Shown: piece after piece, positions 12,701 through 22,867 of the stretch
Layout of the letters: each line of letters begins with the position of its first letter
Numbering within the stretch: position 1 is the first letter of the stretch
Assembly (NCBI RefSeq): GCF_963675165.1
Contig: NC_087385.1
Location: 3,720,501 to 3,784,500, forward strand
Reading direction: 5' to 3'
DNA: 64,000 bases
Origin: Halichondria panicea
Taxonomy: Eukaryota > Porifera > Demospongiae > Suberitida > Halichondriidae
Notes under the pieces: model-generated
What the model saw: the letters and a program-made list of their open reading frames with translations, nothing else
Database searches by the model: none
Told to the model about the DNA's origin: nothing
Program-made: the position numbers and the translations under genes

Positions 12701-15700
12701 CTAGATTTTGCCAAAAGCGTAAAACAGTTTCAGCAGATGCATCACAATAACAAAAACAAGCAAAAAGGACGATTCAAAGGTAGTCTACATGGTAACGAGT
12801 CGTCAAGAAAAAAACGCAAGAAGGTTATTCTTAAAGGGATCACAACGTACTTCAATCCTGGAGAGTTGGTGGCTATTATGGGCCCCTCAGGTATACCGAC
12901 CAATCAAACAAAATTATGTGATGCGTTTATTTTCCAGGTTGTGGTAAGACTACTTTCCTGGACTTACTAGCTGGTAGGAGAAGTGGACGAGACAATTACC
13001 AGGCACAGTTCATAAACACGTCTTACAATGAATATTATGGACATTGCATGTCCAAGCCAGGCGCCTGAAACGCTATACAATTCCTATACAGTGCATCCCT
13101 TAGGTTTCCGAATGTTCATTAATCTAAACTGTCCTATTGATAATGCACGTAATAACAAAACATCACTATAATCGGAATGGGTCCCAGTTGTTAATGACAG
13201 GGAATTTTCTTTATTAATTATGTGCACACTATCTATGCGTAGCATCTATTATTACTCTCCCACATGGCAATTTATGTGATTGAAATGCAGGGTGAGATCT
13301 ACATAAATGGCATCTCAATGGATGAGATTCGTGACTGGTATGTGGCTAACACTGGGTACGTCCTCCAGTTGGCAATGCCCTATTATGAGGAGCTCACTGT
13401 GAGAGAAAACGTGACACTGGCTGCTCAGATAAGACTTCCAAAGAGTTTGTCTGTGGAGGAACGATTTGAGAGGGTGGAACAGGTCATGAGAGAGGTGAGT
13501 GCAGTTTGTGGAGGGTACATAGTTTATCCTAATTCTACTCATGAAAAATGTAGCTGTATACCTGCATTGGCCACATTGTAATTCCCTTCACTGTATAATA
13601 GACTGGTCTCTACTCATTGGCATCTACCGTGGTGGGTGGTGTCACCGGTCCAGGACTCAGTGGAGGTCAGAAGAGACGACTATGTGTAGCTCTTCAACTG
13701 ATCAACATGCCCAGCCTCATTTTTTTAGATGAACCAACATCAGGTGAATTCCTAAACATGATATCTGAAATAATTATAGCAAGCACTTATTGGGTATTAT
13801 AATTTAAGACCTGTCTGCGTGTGCTGACTCTGGAGTGAATATAGAGTACACTACAGACCATTTTACACAGAAACCCTGAAAGGCTTTTTTCTATACATGC
13901 AGGCATACTCTGTATACATGCATGTCTTCAAATAGCCCCGATTCCAGGCCGTGAGGCAAAAAGTTTCGTTACCTCAGGTCTTGATGCAACCTCCTCACTG
14001 GAACTTTTATCTCATCTGCACCGAGTGGCCAGCTCCAACAGAGCAGTAGTCCTCACCATCCACCAGCCACGACTTGAGATATTTCATATGTTCGATAAAG
14101 TTATTCTACTCTGTCAGGGACAGGTGAATTATGTGTGGTGAATTATTTAAGGCCTAACGGCGTGCAGTCTTATCTTCAGCACCAAATGCTGACGACTATG
14201 CACTATAATAGCTTATAGTAATTGTAATTTTACCGTTCAGATGGCATAGCTGATTAGAACTATGTATTTCGTCAGCCAAACACAGGTATAATAACGTGAT
14301 TGATATAATATACCATGAAATAATTATATATTAAGGTTCCGTTGCTTTACATGCAGATAGCATACCATGGGATTCCAGACAAAGCGTATGAGGTGTTCCT
14401 AGAGGCTAACCAAGCCGAGGGCAAAAAAGTGGACTCGCTAAAGTCCAAAAACCCTGCTGGTAATTTACATTATACGTTGCCTCCTCGATGCGTATAACTC
14501 TCAATCATTTTTCCCACTCTACAGATGCCATCATGGATATGCTGGGTAGTGAAGAATCTCGTGCATCCATCTTGTCCTACTACCAGACAAGTGACGAGCC
14601 AGAGGCAGTGGAGAATGCTATAGAGGAGGTCCGCAATGTGGGTAGGGAGAGTGTCTCCAGTAGACAGGTCTGGGCACAGCGGTAAGTTATATAGAGCACC
14701 TACCGCATGAGTGTGGCCTCATGAGAAAATGAAGCTCTCTCTTGTCCTTGTGCATAGATTCAGTACTTAGTGCAATTGCGAGTGTTTCAATGAATATCAG
14801 TACTCGGACAAAATTAATATACATTCATTTTTCTTGCATTTTTCGATTAAAGCATTTTAACTTGTATTTAGTGCACCTACATTATTAATTGTTACTCCTC
14901 TCAGGCCGCAACAGGAGTCTGGTGTCCTGAATCGATTGTCTTGCCTGGAGACCCGTGCCTCAATGAGAGCTGGTCTGGGACAGGTACTTTACTTGCCCCT
15001 CATCTTCATCGTCTATGGCCTTCTACTAGGTATGTATGATTGAAGGTGTGAACCTATTTCGCAATGGTATGGTCAGTAGATGTAAGCACAATTCTACGTC
15101 AACTATGTGTGGAATTGTGTAACAGTTAGTTGGCTGCTAGATATACTAGATACCCAATATCACACCATGGTCTTGATTCACACCCAATCTGGCGTGCAAA
15201 CAGGCACGGTGTATATCCAGACCACCAATCCCACGTTTATTTTGTCTGGTTATGGAGTGTTCAGCTGTGCCAGTGGTCTCTTCATGTTCCCCATCGTCTA
15301 CACCTATCTTTACAGGGCTTTAGAGGTAAGGGTGTGCCCTCAAGGTTTATGTACGTAAGAGATACTTAGGCTGGGTTTATCTTGCCGATAGCGATATTGT
15401 TATTTTTGTATGACTCTGGCGAACCAATTGTCATGCATACAAAAATTATGTGCAGATATTCTCACTGGAGTATTCTGATGGTGTGGGCAGTCCCATTGAG
15501 TTAGTACTACAAACTTTCCTACGATTTACGTCCTTGGCCCTCCTCCCTAATTTGGTCTGCTCCACAGCCATCTACTTCCTGGTGTGTCCTCACTTTACAT
15601 GCACCCATGACACCTTCCACCCATTCGTGTACTCTCTATATTTTTTATTTAAGTATAATGCTGGGCCATTTGCAGTCACACTGTATAGTCACATTTATAC

Positions 15701-18700
15701 ACATTTATACCTACTATACACCACACAGGCGGTACCGTACTCCAAATACGACCCTTGGGTGTTTTCTCAGATCACAACTATTGCCATCTCCATTAACCAT
15801 ACCTGGATTGCTTTGGTGATATTTGTTCTTACTGCACAACCAGGGTTTGCTCACAGGATATCTCCAGTGCTCAGTGCCATCGCTGGCTTTGCTGGGGGCT
15901 TCTTTGTACCCCCTAAACTCATGCCCCCCTGGTGAGTAGTTAGTTACTTCTTATAGCCTTAGTCTTCTCTATATAGCATAACTACTTTTTTTTTTCTGCG
16001 TTACCACTTCCATTACATATGTATGTGTGTCTATTAACTGCTTGGGCCACCTGAAAACATGGAAACATACAATGCTGGTATAAAAGCATGCATCCTTAGG
16101 GCCGACTCCTTTCATTTATTGTTGTGTGTGTGTATAGCCATGCACCTCTTTTATTTATGGTTGGAATAAGGCAGCCACTCTACAAGTGATAGCTACTATG
16201 TCGTGTCACTATCACATTTTGTACCCCCACAATAGAATTAGGCTATAGGGAGTGGGCGTTGTGTTGATTGCATATACATAATTATGTGCTGATGTACGTA
16301 GTTGGGTACGATGATTGGTTTAACCTTCGGAGGTTATAGCTCTTCTCTCATAACACAGCTGGCCAGTTGGTCTAGTGGTATGATTCTCGCTTCGGGTGTG
16401 AGAGGTCCCGGGTTCAACTCCCGGACTGGCCCTCTTTTTCTTTTGCATGTGTGTGCATGTAAAACTATAGTATCGCTTAATACAAAGGGGAAGAAAGCCA
16501 CTTAGCTCTATACAAGCAATAAAATCCCCAACTATCTTTATTGGTTGGAGTTATGGAGTAGACAACGTCGCCGCCCTTGACCGTTGCATGAAAAAAGGAC
16601 CGGAATGGAGCGTATCTACGGCGCAATAGTACGAACTTTTTTAAATGGGTGCTCTGCCATTAGATAAATTAAAGTGGGTTTTGGCCATGTCTCTAGTCAA
16701 TTAGCATGCACACTCTGATTTCTACGAGCAGAACAAAACTATAGATCGACTTGATTCCCGTCCTTCTTCCGTGGCAACAGTTGAGGGCGGTGGCGCCTAT
16801 CTAGATATGATTGCACATCAGTCATGTCGATAGATCTATACAGCCAATTGTACATACGGAGGCTGACAAATCTGGAATCATACAGAGCTGGCCAGTTGGT
16901 CTAGTGGCATGATTCTCGCTTAGGGTGCGAGAGGTCCCGGGTTCAACTCCCGGACTGGCCCAGAGTCATTTTTTGATTTTCAACGTGATATTTTATAAGC
17001 ACAGGTCATTATTATAATAATAAAATGTTGCACTAGATATACCTTTACCTTTCCATGTATTGCATCCTTAGCTAATAGACTCACCTCTTGCCTCATATGT
17101 ATAATTATAGGTACAGTTGGTTATTCTATATCAACCCAAATTACTATGGGTTCTCTGCAATGGCTCGGATTCTGCTCCAAGAAATTGAACTGGGCTGCCA
17201 GTACCAGTCCCCCATAGAGTGCTATCCCTCCTCCAGTGCCTACATCCTCACCTACTTTGACCTGCACACTATAAACCCTTACCTTAATCTATTGGTGAGC
17301 ACTTGTGAAGTACGAACATGACTTAGTTAGTGTATGTGTAGATCTATACAGATATGTGCTTGTCTGTCAAAAAGACTCTACCTTAAAGGTACAGACGGGT
17401 AGTAATTTCAGATTTTTCTTTGTTTTTTTAGTGTACCAGATTTGTACCAGATTTGCACACAATATTTGTCAAGTATGAGATTTAAGCATTTTCATAAAAA
17501 AGTTTTAATGAGATTCATTATTATCAGCGCGCACATTAGCAAATAATTATTAGTACCCTAATTATGCTGTATAATAAGTTTCAGCTATAATTATATATGC
17601 TATGCACTTTTACTTTGCAGGTGCTGCTTACAATGACCGCTATTTTCCTAGGGCTAGCTTGGCTTTCTCTTTCCTACAGACATTCTTACATTATGTCTCA
17701 TTTCAAGAAACTTTTCGCCAAAAAGTAAGTAATTATGTATTAGTTATTGCCAGAGTGCAACATGCCATATATTGCACTGGAACAATATAATGCCCGAGGG
17801 CATTATGTCATCCAGTGCAATATATGGCAAGTTGCACGAGGGCGCCTGCAATAACTAACTTGTTGCCCAATGACGTTAAACTCGTCTGACTGGTCATATA
17901 AATCGACATGTGTTTTGAAGGAATTTAGTGTATTCATTAGTTTTGCTGAATTCCATAGTAAATTTTTAGGTTTTCTTCCACTAAAAGTAGTAGCCTATAA
18001 AAGGGACCACATGAGTTATTGGGTGGGATGGTGGGGCATAAGTCCCAAATGGATATCTTTTAAAGAAGTCTCACACACTTACAATCCAGTGCAATATATG
18101 GTAGCCATGGCAGTGATGCAACATGCCATATACTGAGCACTGGATTGCTTTGATCTGCCCACTCACTGGGCAACAACAACTGATATGTACTGGCGTATGT
18201 GCGTACATGTTCATCTTCTTTTAATCTCTTAGGAACAAAAGCTCTACTAGCTCAACAACCAGTAAATACAATCATCCCAAAGATATTCTCACTCCCAGCC
18301 TCTCCATGGAATCCATCACTCTCAACCAAGACAACATTACCGAAGAGTTCAAGAAGGTCACCATACAGCCTGTTAGGAGACTCTCCCTCTCAACTAGTGA
18401 TCTCAGTGTTGATGAGGTTGGAATAATGACTGAGAACAGGAGATTTCGACTACGAAACAGAATAACTGTCTCTCGCATGCTTCAAGATGGAGAAAAGCAT
18501 CAAGTGTGGACTCCTGGAAATATTAGCCCTACCAAGACAGCATCACAGTCATCTCAGGTTAGTTGTAAATAATTATCCTGATTTTGTCATCATCGACATT
18601 CTAGAGCTATCCCATGTTCTATCTATAGAACATGGGATAGCTCTAGAATGTTATATAGCTATAAATTATAGCTATATAGTACTGGTTCTTTATACTTCTT

Positions 18701-20705
18701 GTGAGTAGTTTGGTCACTTTAAGTAATGTATATAATTATTTACATGTTACATAGGCTTCTCTTGAGGAGCGCCGAAGGACACTCTTTCAGAGGATTAAAA
18801 CGGTCCGTAGTAATTCCAATAATAATCAGCCCAAGCACCCCCCCAAAAAGGGTGCCCTGAATGTCCCGTGTAGGGACAATATTGCTCGACGAATTGCTCA
18901 GTGGAAGAAGATTGAGGAAGAGGCAAGGAAACTTAAAGAAGAGGACAGTGAAGTAAGTACTGCACTATACCTATATACACGCATGTGAAGTATGGGCACC
19001 CTGGAGTGTATACATGTGTGTGTGTGTGCGTGCGTGCATGTGTGTGTTTTACCTGAATATTATACTAAGAGTAACTGGCAACGTACACTGTTCAAGTACA
19101 ATTTGTGTCATCAGGTTAATACATGCATGTAACTCCACCTATGATCCTAACTTATCCGATTTGCCACCCACTGGCACCACTCCCTCTCTTCAGCCATATT
19201 CTTCACCCATGTCTCCACTCATGTCGTCTGCGTATCTTAACTCGAATAAACTCCCAAAGGGTCCTGAAGTTAGCACTGAAAAGACTGCCTCTTGTCAAAC
19301 ATTGGGGATACGGAATCATGTTGCCTCTGTGAATGGTATCGGCAAATTGCCGTCTGAAAAAGCACATAAACAATTAGCTGTTGAATCAACGCTATCTCAA
19401 CCTAACCAAGCGCAGTATTTCATCTTTCCTGAAGTTCTGGGAGAGCTGACAACCAAGGACAGTCATTGTGTAGACACTCCCGATACTGGTGGTGCCCGAA
19501 ACTTAAGCGCATCATCTGGGACCAACTCTATACCTTTGTTTCATATGCACAATGTATTAAACGTTCAAACACCTCAGGGCATAATCACCTCCACTCAATC
19601 TCCACATCCTGTAAAGACTCTGCCCGCCCACACAGGACAAACGGAACACACAGTTACTAACAACCTATATACAGTTCCGGGGTCCCCATTGGTTTTCACT
19701 GTTCCACCTCAGGAGACAAGACGTCACAGAAGCAATTGTACCCCTGTAATGGACTCTATCATTGAAGAAACCAGTAGCGAAGCTTCTTCGCCAAGTAACA
19801 GTCTGTCTGAATCGAGAGTTCTTCCACTGATGGAAAACGAAGAGATTGACATGGAGGAGAGGAGCAGTGAAGACTGTGGTAAATTGAGCTCAAATGGAGT
19901 ACAAATCACACCTTTTAAGAGAGAAGAAATCGGCACCAATGATCATGATGAAAAAACCCATCTAGACCACTTCATTGATTCCAACAGCTGTTTTAACTCT
20001 AAATCTGCACTTTGTTCGATGGGATGTATTCCACACACTATCCAAGATATTATCACTACTGTGGAAAAAGCACATCAAGATGACACCATACGATCAAGCC
20101 ACATCACTGATAGGAACAAAAAAGCAGTCATGGCAATACGTCAAGACAATGTACCAATTCCTGAACACAATACTGATTCAGAATCTCACATTTTGAGCTT
20201 TCCATTCACTCTAGAAAAAATGAGCAGAACGTTGGAAAAATCTTCTATATTGCAGTTAAAAGAAGGCCTGCATTTGAGAAACTCATCTCCTAGCGAAAGC
20301 AGAAAACATAGTGAAAAACACAACAAAGTGCAGCCACAACAAAGGCAGCCACTGGCCCTCAGCCTTCACAAAAGAGTAACCACCTCAAACCCGTCTACTC
20401 AGGAAGTAACGAAACCTCAAAGAGGAAATATTGGCACTGGACTGAAAACCCAGGAAACGTACCACACAAAGCACAACATTAATCTCAAGCCAATTCCTGT
20501 TTCCAGTCCTACCAACAATCTTGTGATCCCGTCTCCCAGACAAAGCAACTTTCAAAATGATGCTGGTGAAATTTATCAGCAAACAAATGACTTTACCACT
20601 ACTCAGTTGATTTATGTGGCCAGATCCCCCACAAGCCAGTCTAACGATGTTAAAACTCAACCAGAGGACGTCTCACACATCCACTACCAACAAACTGACT
20701 TTTAA
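9736..20705 (+). CDS. NOTUM-type carboxylesterase fused to an ABCG half-transporter
   Basis: 22 exons: 9736-11006, 11139-11261, 11609-11711, 11887-12042, 12148-12200, 12388-12584, 12705-12890, 12938-13002, 13291-13494, 13602-13743, 13978-14123, 14357-14459, 14525-14681, 14905-15029, 15204-15325, 15456-15581, 15729-15931, 17111-17294, 17621-17724, 18233-18557, 18755-18952, 19194-20705; one frame, 1934 aa. Signal peptide 1-20. NOTUM/pectinacetylesterase fold to ~430 with [14 protein letters not shown] (Ser239), Asp341 (SRYDLYLL) and His394 (SCFQHVYL), an apparently intact triad. Cys-rich linker, then TM about 500-525. ABCG nucleotide-binding domain: Walker A GPSGCGKTT split by an intron, Q-loop GYVLQ, signature LSGGQKRR, Walker [12 protein letters not shown]-loop TIHQPR. 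About six TM helices, then a 678-aa Ser/Thr-rich tail. Expected topology: esterase outside, ATPase and tail inside. Substrate unknown. Junction exon phases all agree, but no transcript is available. Confidence 0.82.
16361..16432 (+). tRNA. tRNA-Pro (anticodon CGG)
   Basis: A 72-nt cloverleaf without intron: acceptor GGCCAGT (16361-16367) pairs with ACTGGCC (16425-16431), discriminator C; A-box TGGTCTAGTGG and B-box GGTTCAACTCC are present. The anticodon stem CTCGC pairs with GTGAG through one G-U, with loop TTCGGGT and anticodon CGG at 16393-16395. A T5 run at 16435-16439 is a pol III terminator. The gene is in the sense orientation inside an intron (15932-17110) of the esterase-ABCG gene. 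Confidence 0.95.
16890..16961 (+). tRNA. tRNA-Pro (anticodon AGG)
   Basis: A 72-nt cloverleaf differing from the copy 529 bp upstream at only three positions: one in the D-loop, the first anticodon base (AGG at 16922-16924) and one stem base that restores a G-C pair. The body closely resembles animal tRNA-Pro. A T6 run at 16969-16974 acts as terminator. Same host intron and orientation. Confidence 0.95.
17756..17836. repeat. Palindromic element with TGCCATATATTGCACTGG arms
   Basis: The arms GTGCAACATGCCATATATTG... and its near-perfect inverse enclose a 20-bp perfect palindrome (ATAATGCCCGAGGGCATTAT). A decayed relative with the same arm motif lies at about 18083-18146. Both are in one intron of the esterase-ABCG gene. 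Confidence 0.6.
18597..18650. repeat. Perfect 26-bp-arm hairpin
   Basis: Arms 18597-18622 and 18625-18650 are exact inverse complements (CATTCTAGAGCTATCCCATG...) separated by 2 bp, in the intron after exon 20 of the esterase-ABCG gene. Confidence 0.75.
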
Positions 20706-21116
20706 TTCTTCATTGACCATTGCTTCATTAATTTTAAGTTACTGCAATAATTAGATTATTACACAGCCATATTTACCATAATAATTATTATTACAGCCTG
20801 TTTTTCTCATTATACTACATACATGTACATGCATGTAAAATTAATGTGCATGTAATTGCTTGCATGGCTTGAAATACATAGTGATAACATTATTCAGAGA
20901 TTAAAATTATTTTGTTGACAGTTGACTTTAATTAAATTGTACAATTAGCCATGTAAAAGTCAATGGTATAATGAATGATTGACATTGTGATCGTTTATTT
21001 TTGATATCCAATGATAATGAGTGCACACAAAGAAAATAGTAAGGGGGGCCCGGGGATTATAGCTTAGTTATAATTATCATACATGCTACTGTGTATTATT
21101 GCATCAGTCAGTGTGT
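20706..21116. other. Convergent intergenic region
   Basis: AT-rich sequence between the 3' ends of two convergent genes; no gene, tRNA or clear repeat seen. Confidence 0.4.
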
Positions 21117-22867
21117 TCAGTTGAATTTATAGATGACGGTTTCCATACAAAACTCCCATGAAGCTGAAGGAAAGGAACACAATTAGCTACACAATAACTC
21201 ATGCAAGCTCGTTCTCAGGGAACTGCATATACACCGGCCACAATGAATAGACAACGAACTGTAGATTATGACATGCTATCTATACACTAAATCACTACCA
21301 TATACCATATTACTAGAATATTTTGCGGGTGAAAAACCTTTGCGAATGAGCCAATCAGCAAAAAATTTGACCCTCTGCGATCTAACTATTGCGTTCTGGC
21401 AAGGATCGTGTGTATTTACTAGTAATAATTTAGGTTTTGCGGATGTTATTAATGCGAATTGATCAACCCTCGCAAAATTCGCAAATGTTTGATGCTCGCA
21501 AAACATTCTAGTAATACGGTACAGCTCTAGTTCACACCTTTCCCCTCAGTGGCTCGCTGGGTTCTGTCCTGCAGTTGTATTGGTGTTGATAGGATATGTG
21601 CTCCTTGACCTTTGAGCCCCCAGAAATGCGTGATGGCTCGTTGATTAGCGGAACTGCACCAAAATAATTATGTGACAATTAATTGAATGGTTCAGTAAAG
21701 AGTGGTTTGTGTTGATTATATACACCCACTGAATTATACTGTTTTGATTAAACTGCTATTAGGGTATGCAATGTAGAATGAAAGTTTGCCAACTTAGACC
21801 ACCTATAGTACTGCAGGAATTTACCATATTAGTACATTTATGGGCCTAATGTTCGGGAGGAGACCACTTGCTGGTCTTCTGATGCCCCCAAAAGTGTGTG
21901 AAGGTTTGGTAGTGGGAAACACACCCATTGTTAATCTGTTATCATACGCCTTCGCATTTAGTAACATCCTCAACCTAAAACAAGGTACAGCAATGCTATG
22001 TTACATGGTCGCGATTGGTTACGTGGTTGTGTATACGTAAACAGACCACTGTAGCTACGTATACGTATTATGTACTAACCGATTCCTTTAGCAAGTGTGA
22101 TGTGTTTATGAAGAGGAGGTGGTCTTTGGTTACCAGGCAGATATTGATAATCAGAATGAGATGTGGAGTCCAAGTTGTGAGTAGTACTGTGTATATTTGG
22201 AGGGGGAAGGGTCGGAGTTTTTATGACAATTAAGCACTGGGATGTTTAAATTAACTGTCAAAGTCATACATGTATACGCAGTTAGATTCAATGTAAAGTT
22301 CTGACTAATGACTGTGCTTTCATTTGCAGCTCGGGTTATGGTAAGATTAATGCATCACTCGTAAGCCTGTTACACTATAATGTTATCTCAGGCATTTTAC
22401 TAGTTCCAAATTCCAAATGAGCTGCAAAGCACACTGCACTATGGGGGTGAGACACAAAACACACATTAGGATTCTTACGCTTTCCTCAGAATACCCTCAT
22501 CCTTCCCGTGATCCCAGTGCAGACAATCCTCCACTGAAGTGCTCATCTCATTGGGTAGGATGTGGCGTATGGGCTCATTGATGAAGCGAGGATTCTGTCG
22601 AAGGAACTTTGCATTCATACCTTTCTTGTACCGAGGTTGTGAGGGTTGGACAATAAGCCTACTGTTTGGGGGAGGAACGGAATTTTGCTCTGGTTGTGCA
22701 TCAGCTGTGTCTGTTTGATAGCCCAATTTTCTGCTCAAATCTGATTGGAGAATTTGTTTGTTTGTCTCGTTACCAAGGAGTTTAAAAGTAACTTTCTTGG
22801 GTGACTGATAGTCATACAGAGTATTGTCTACTACTTTCGTATCGACGGTCTGCTGCTCTTCACTCAT
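21117..22867 (-). CDS. Unidentified 183-aa protein
   Basis: Three exons on the minus strand join in frame: 22867-22479, 21653-21538 and 21163-21117, with GTAAG and GTGTG donors and CAG acceptors. Start taken at MSEEQQ; an in-frame methionine at 22945 would add 26 residues. The protein is polar and Pro/Gln-containing, without a signal peptide or membrane helix. It has motifs such as RYKKGMNAKFLRQNPRFINE and AITHFWGLKGQGAHIL. The composition recalls small ciliary microtubule-associated proteins, but I cannot name a family. Its second intron contains a family A inverted-repeat element. Confidence 0.6.
21303..21521. mobile_element. Small inverted-repeat element (family A), copy 1
   Basis: About 219 bp, bounded by TACCATATTACTAGAAT and ATTCTAGTAATACGGTA. 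The interior is rich in TTCGCAAA/TTTGCGAA motifs. The whole element is the reverse complement of the copy at 49015-49226, with extended internal similarity. Non-coding MITE-like. Confidence 0.75.
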
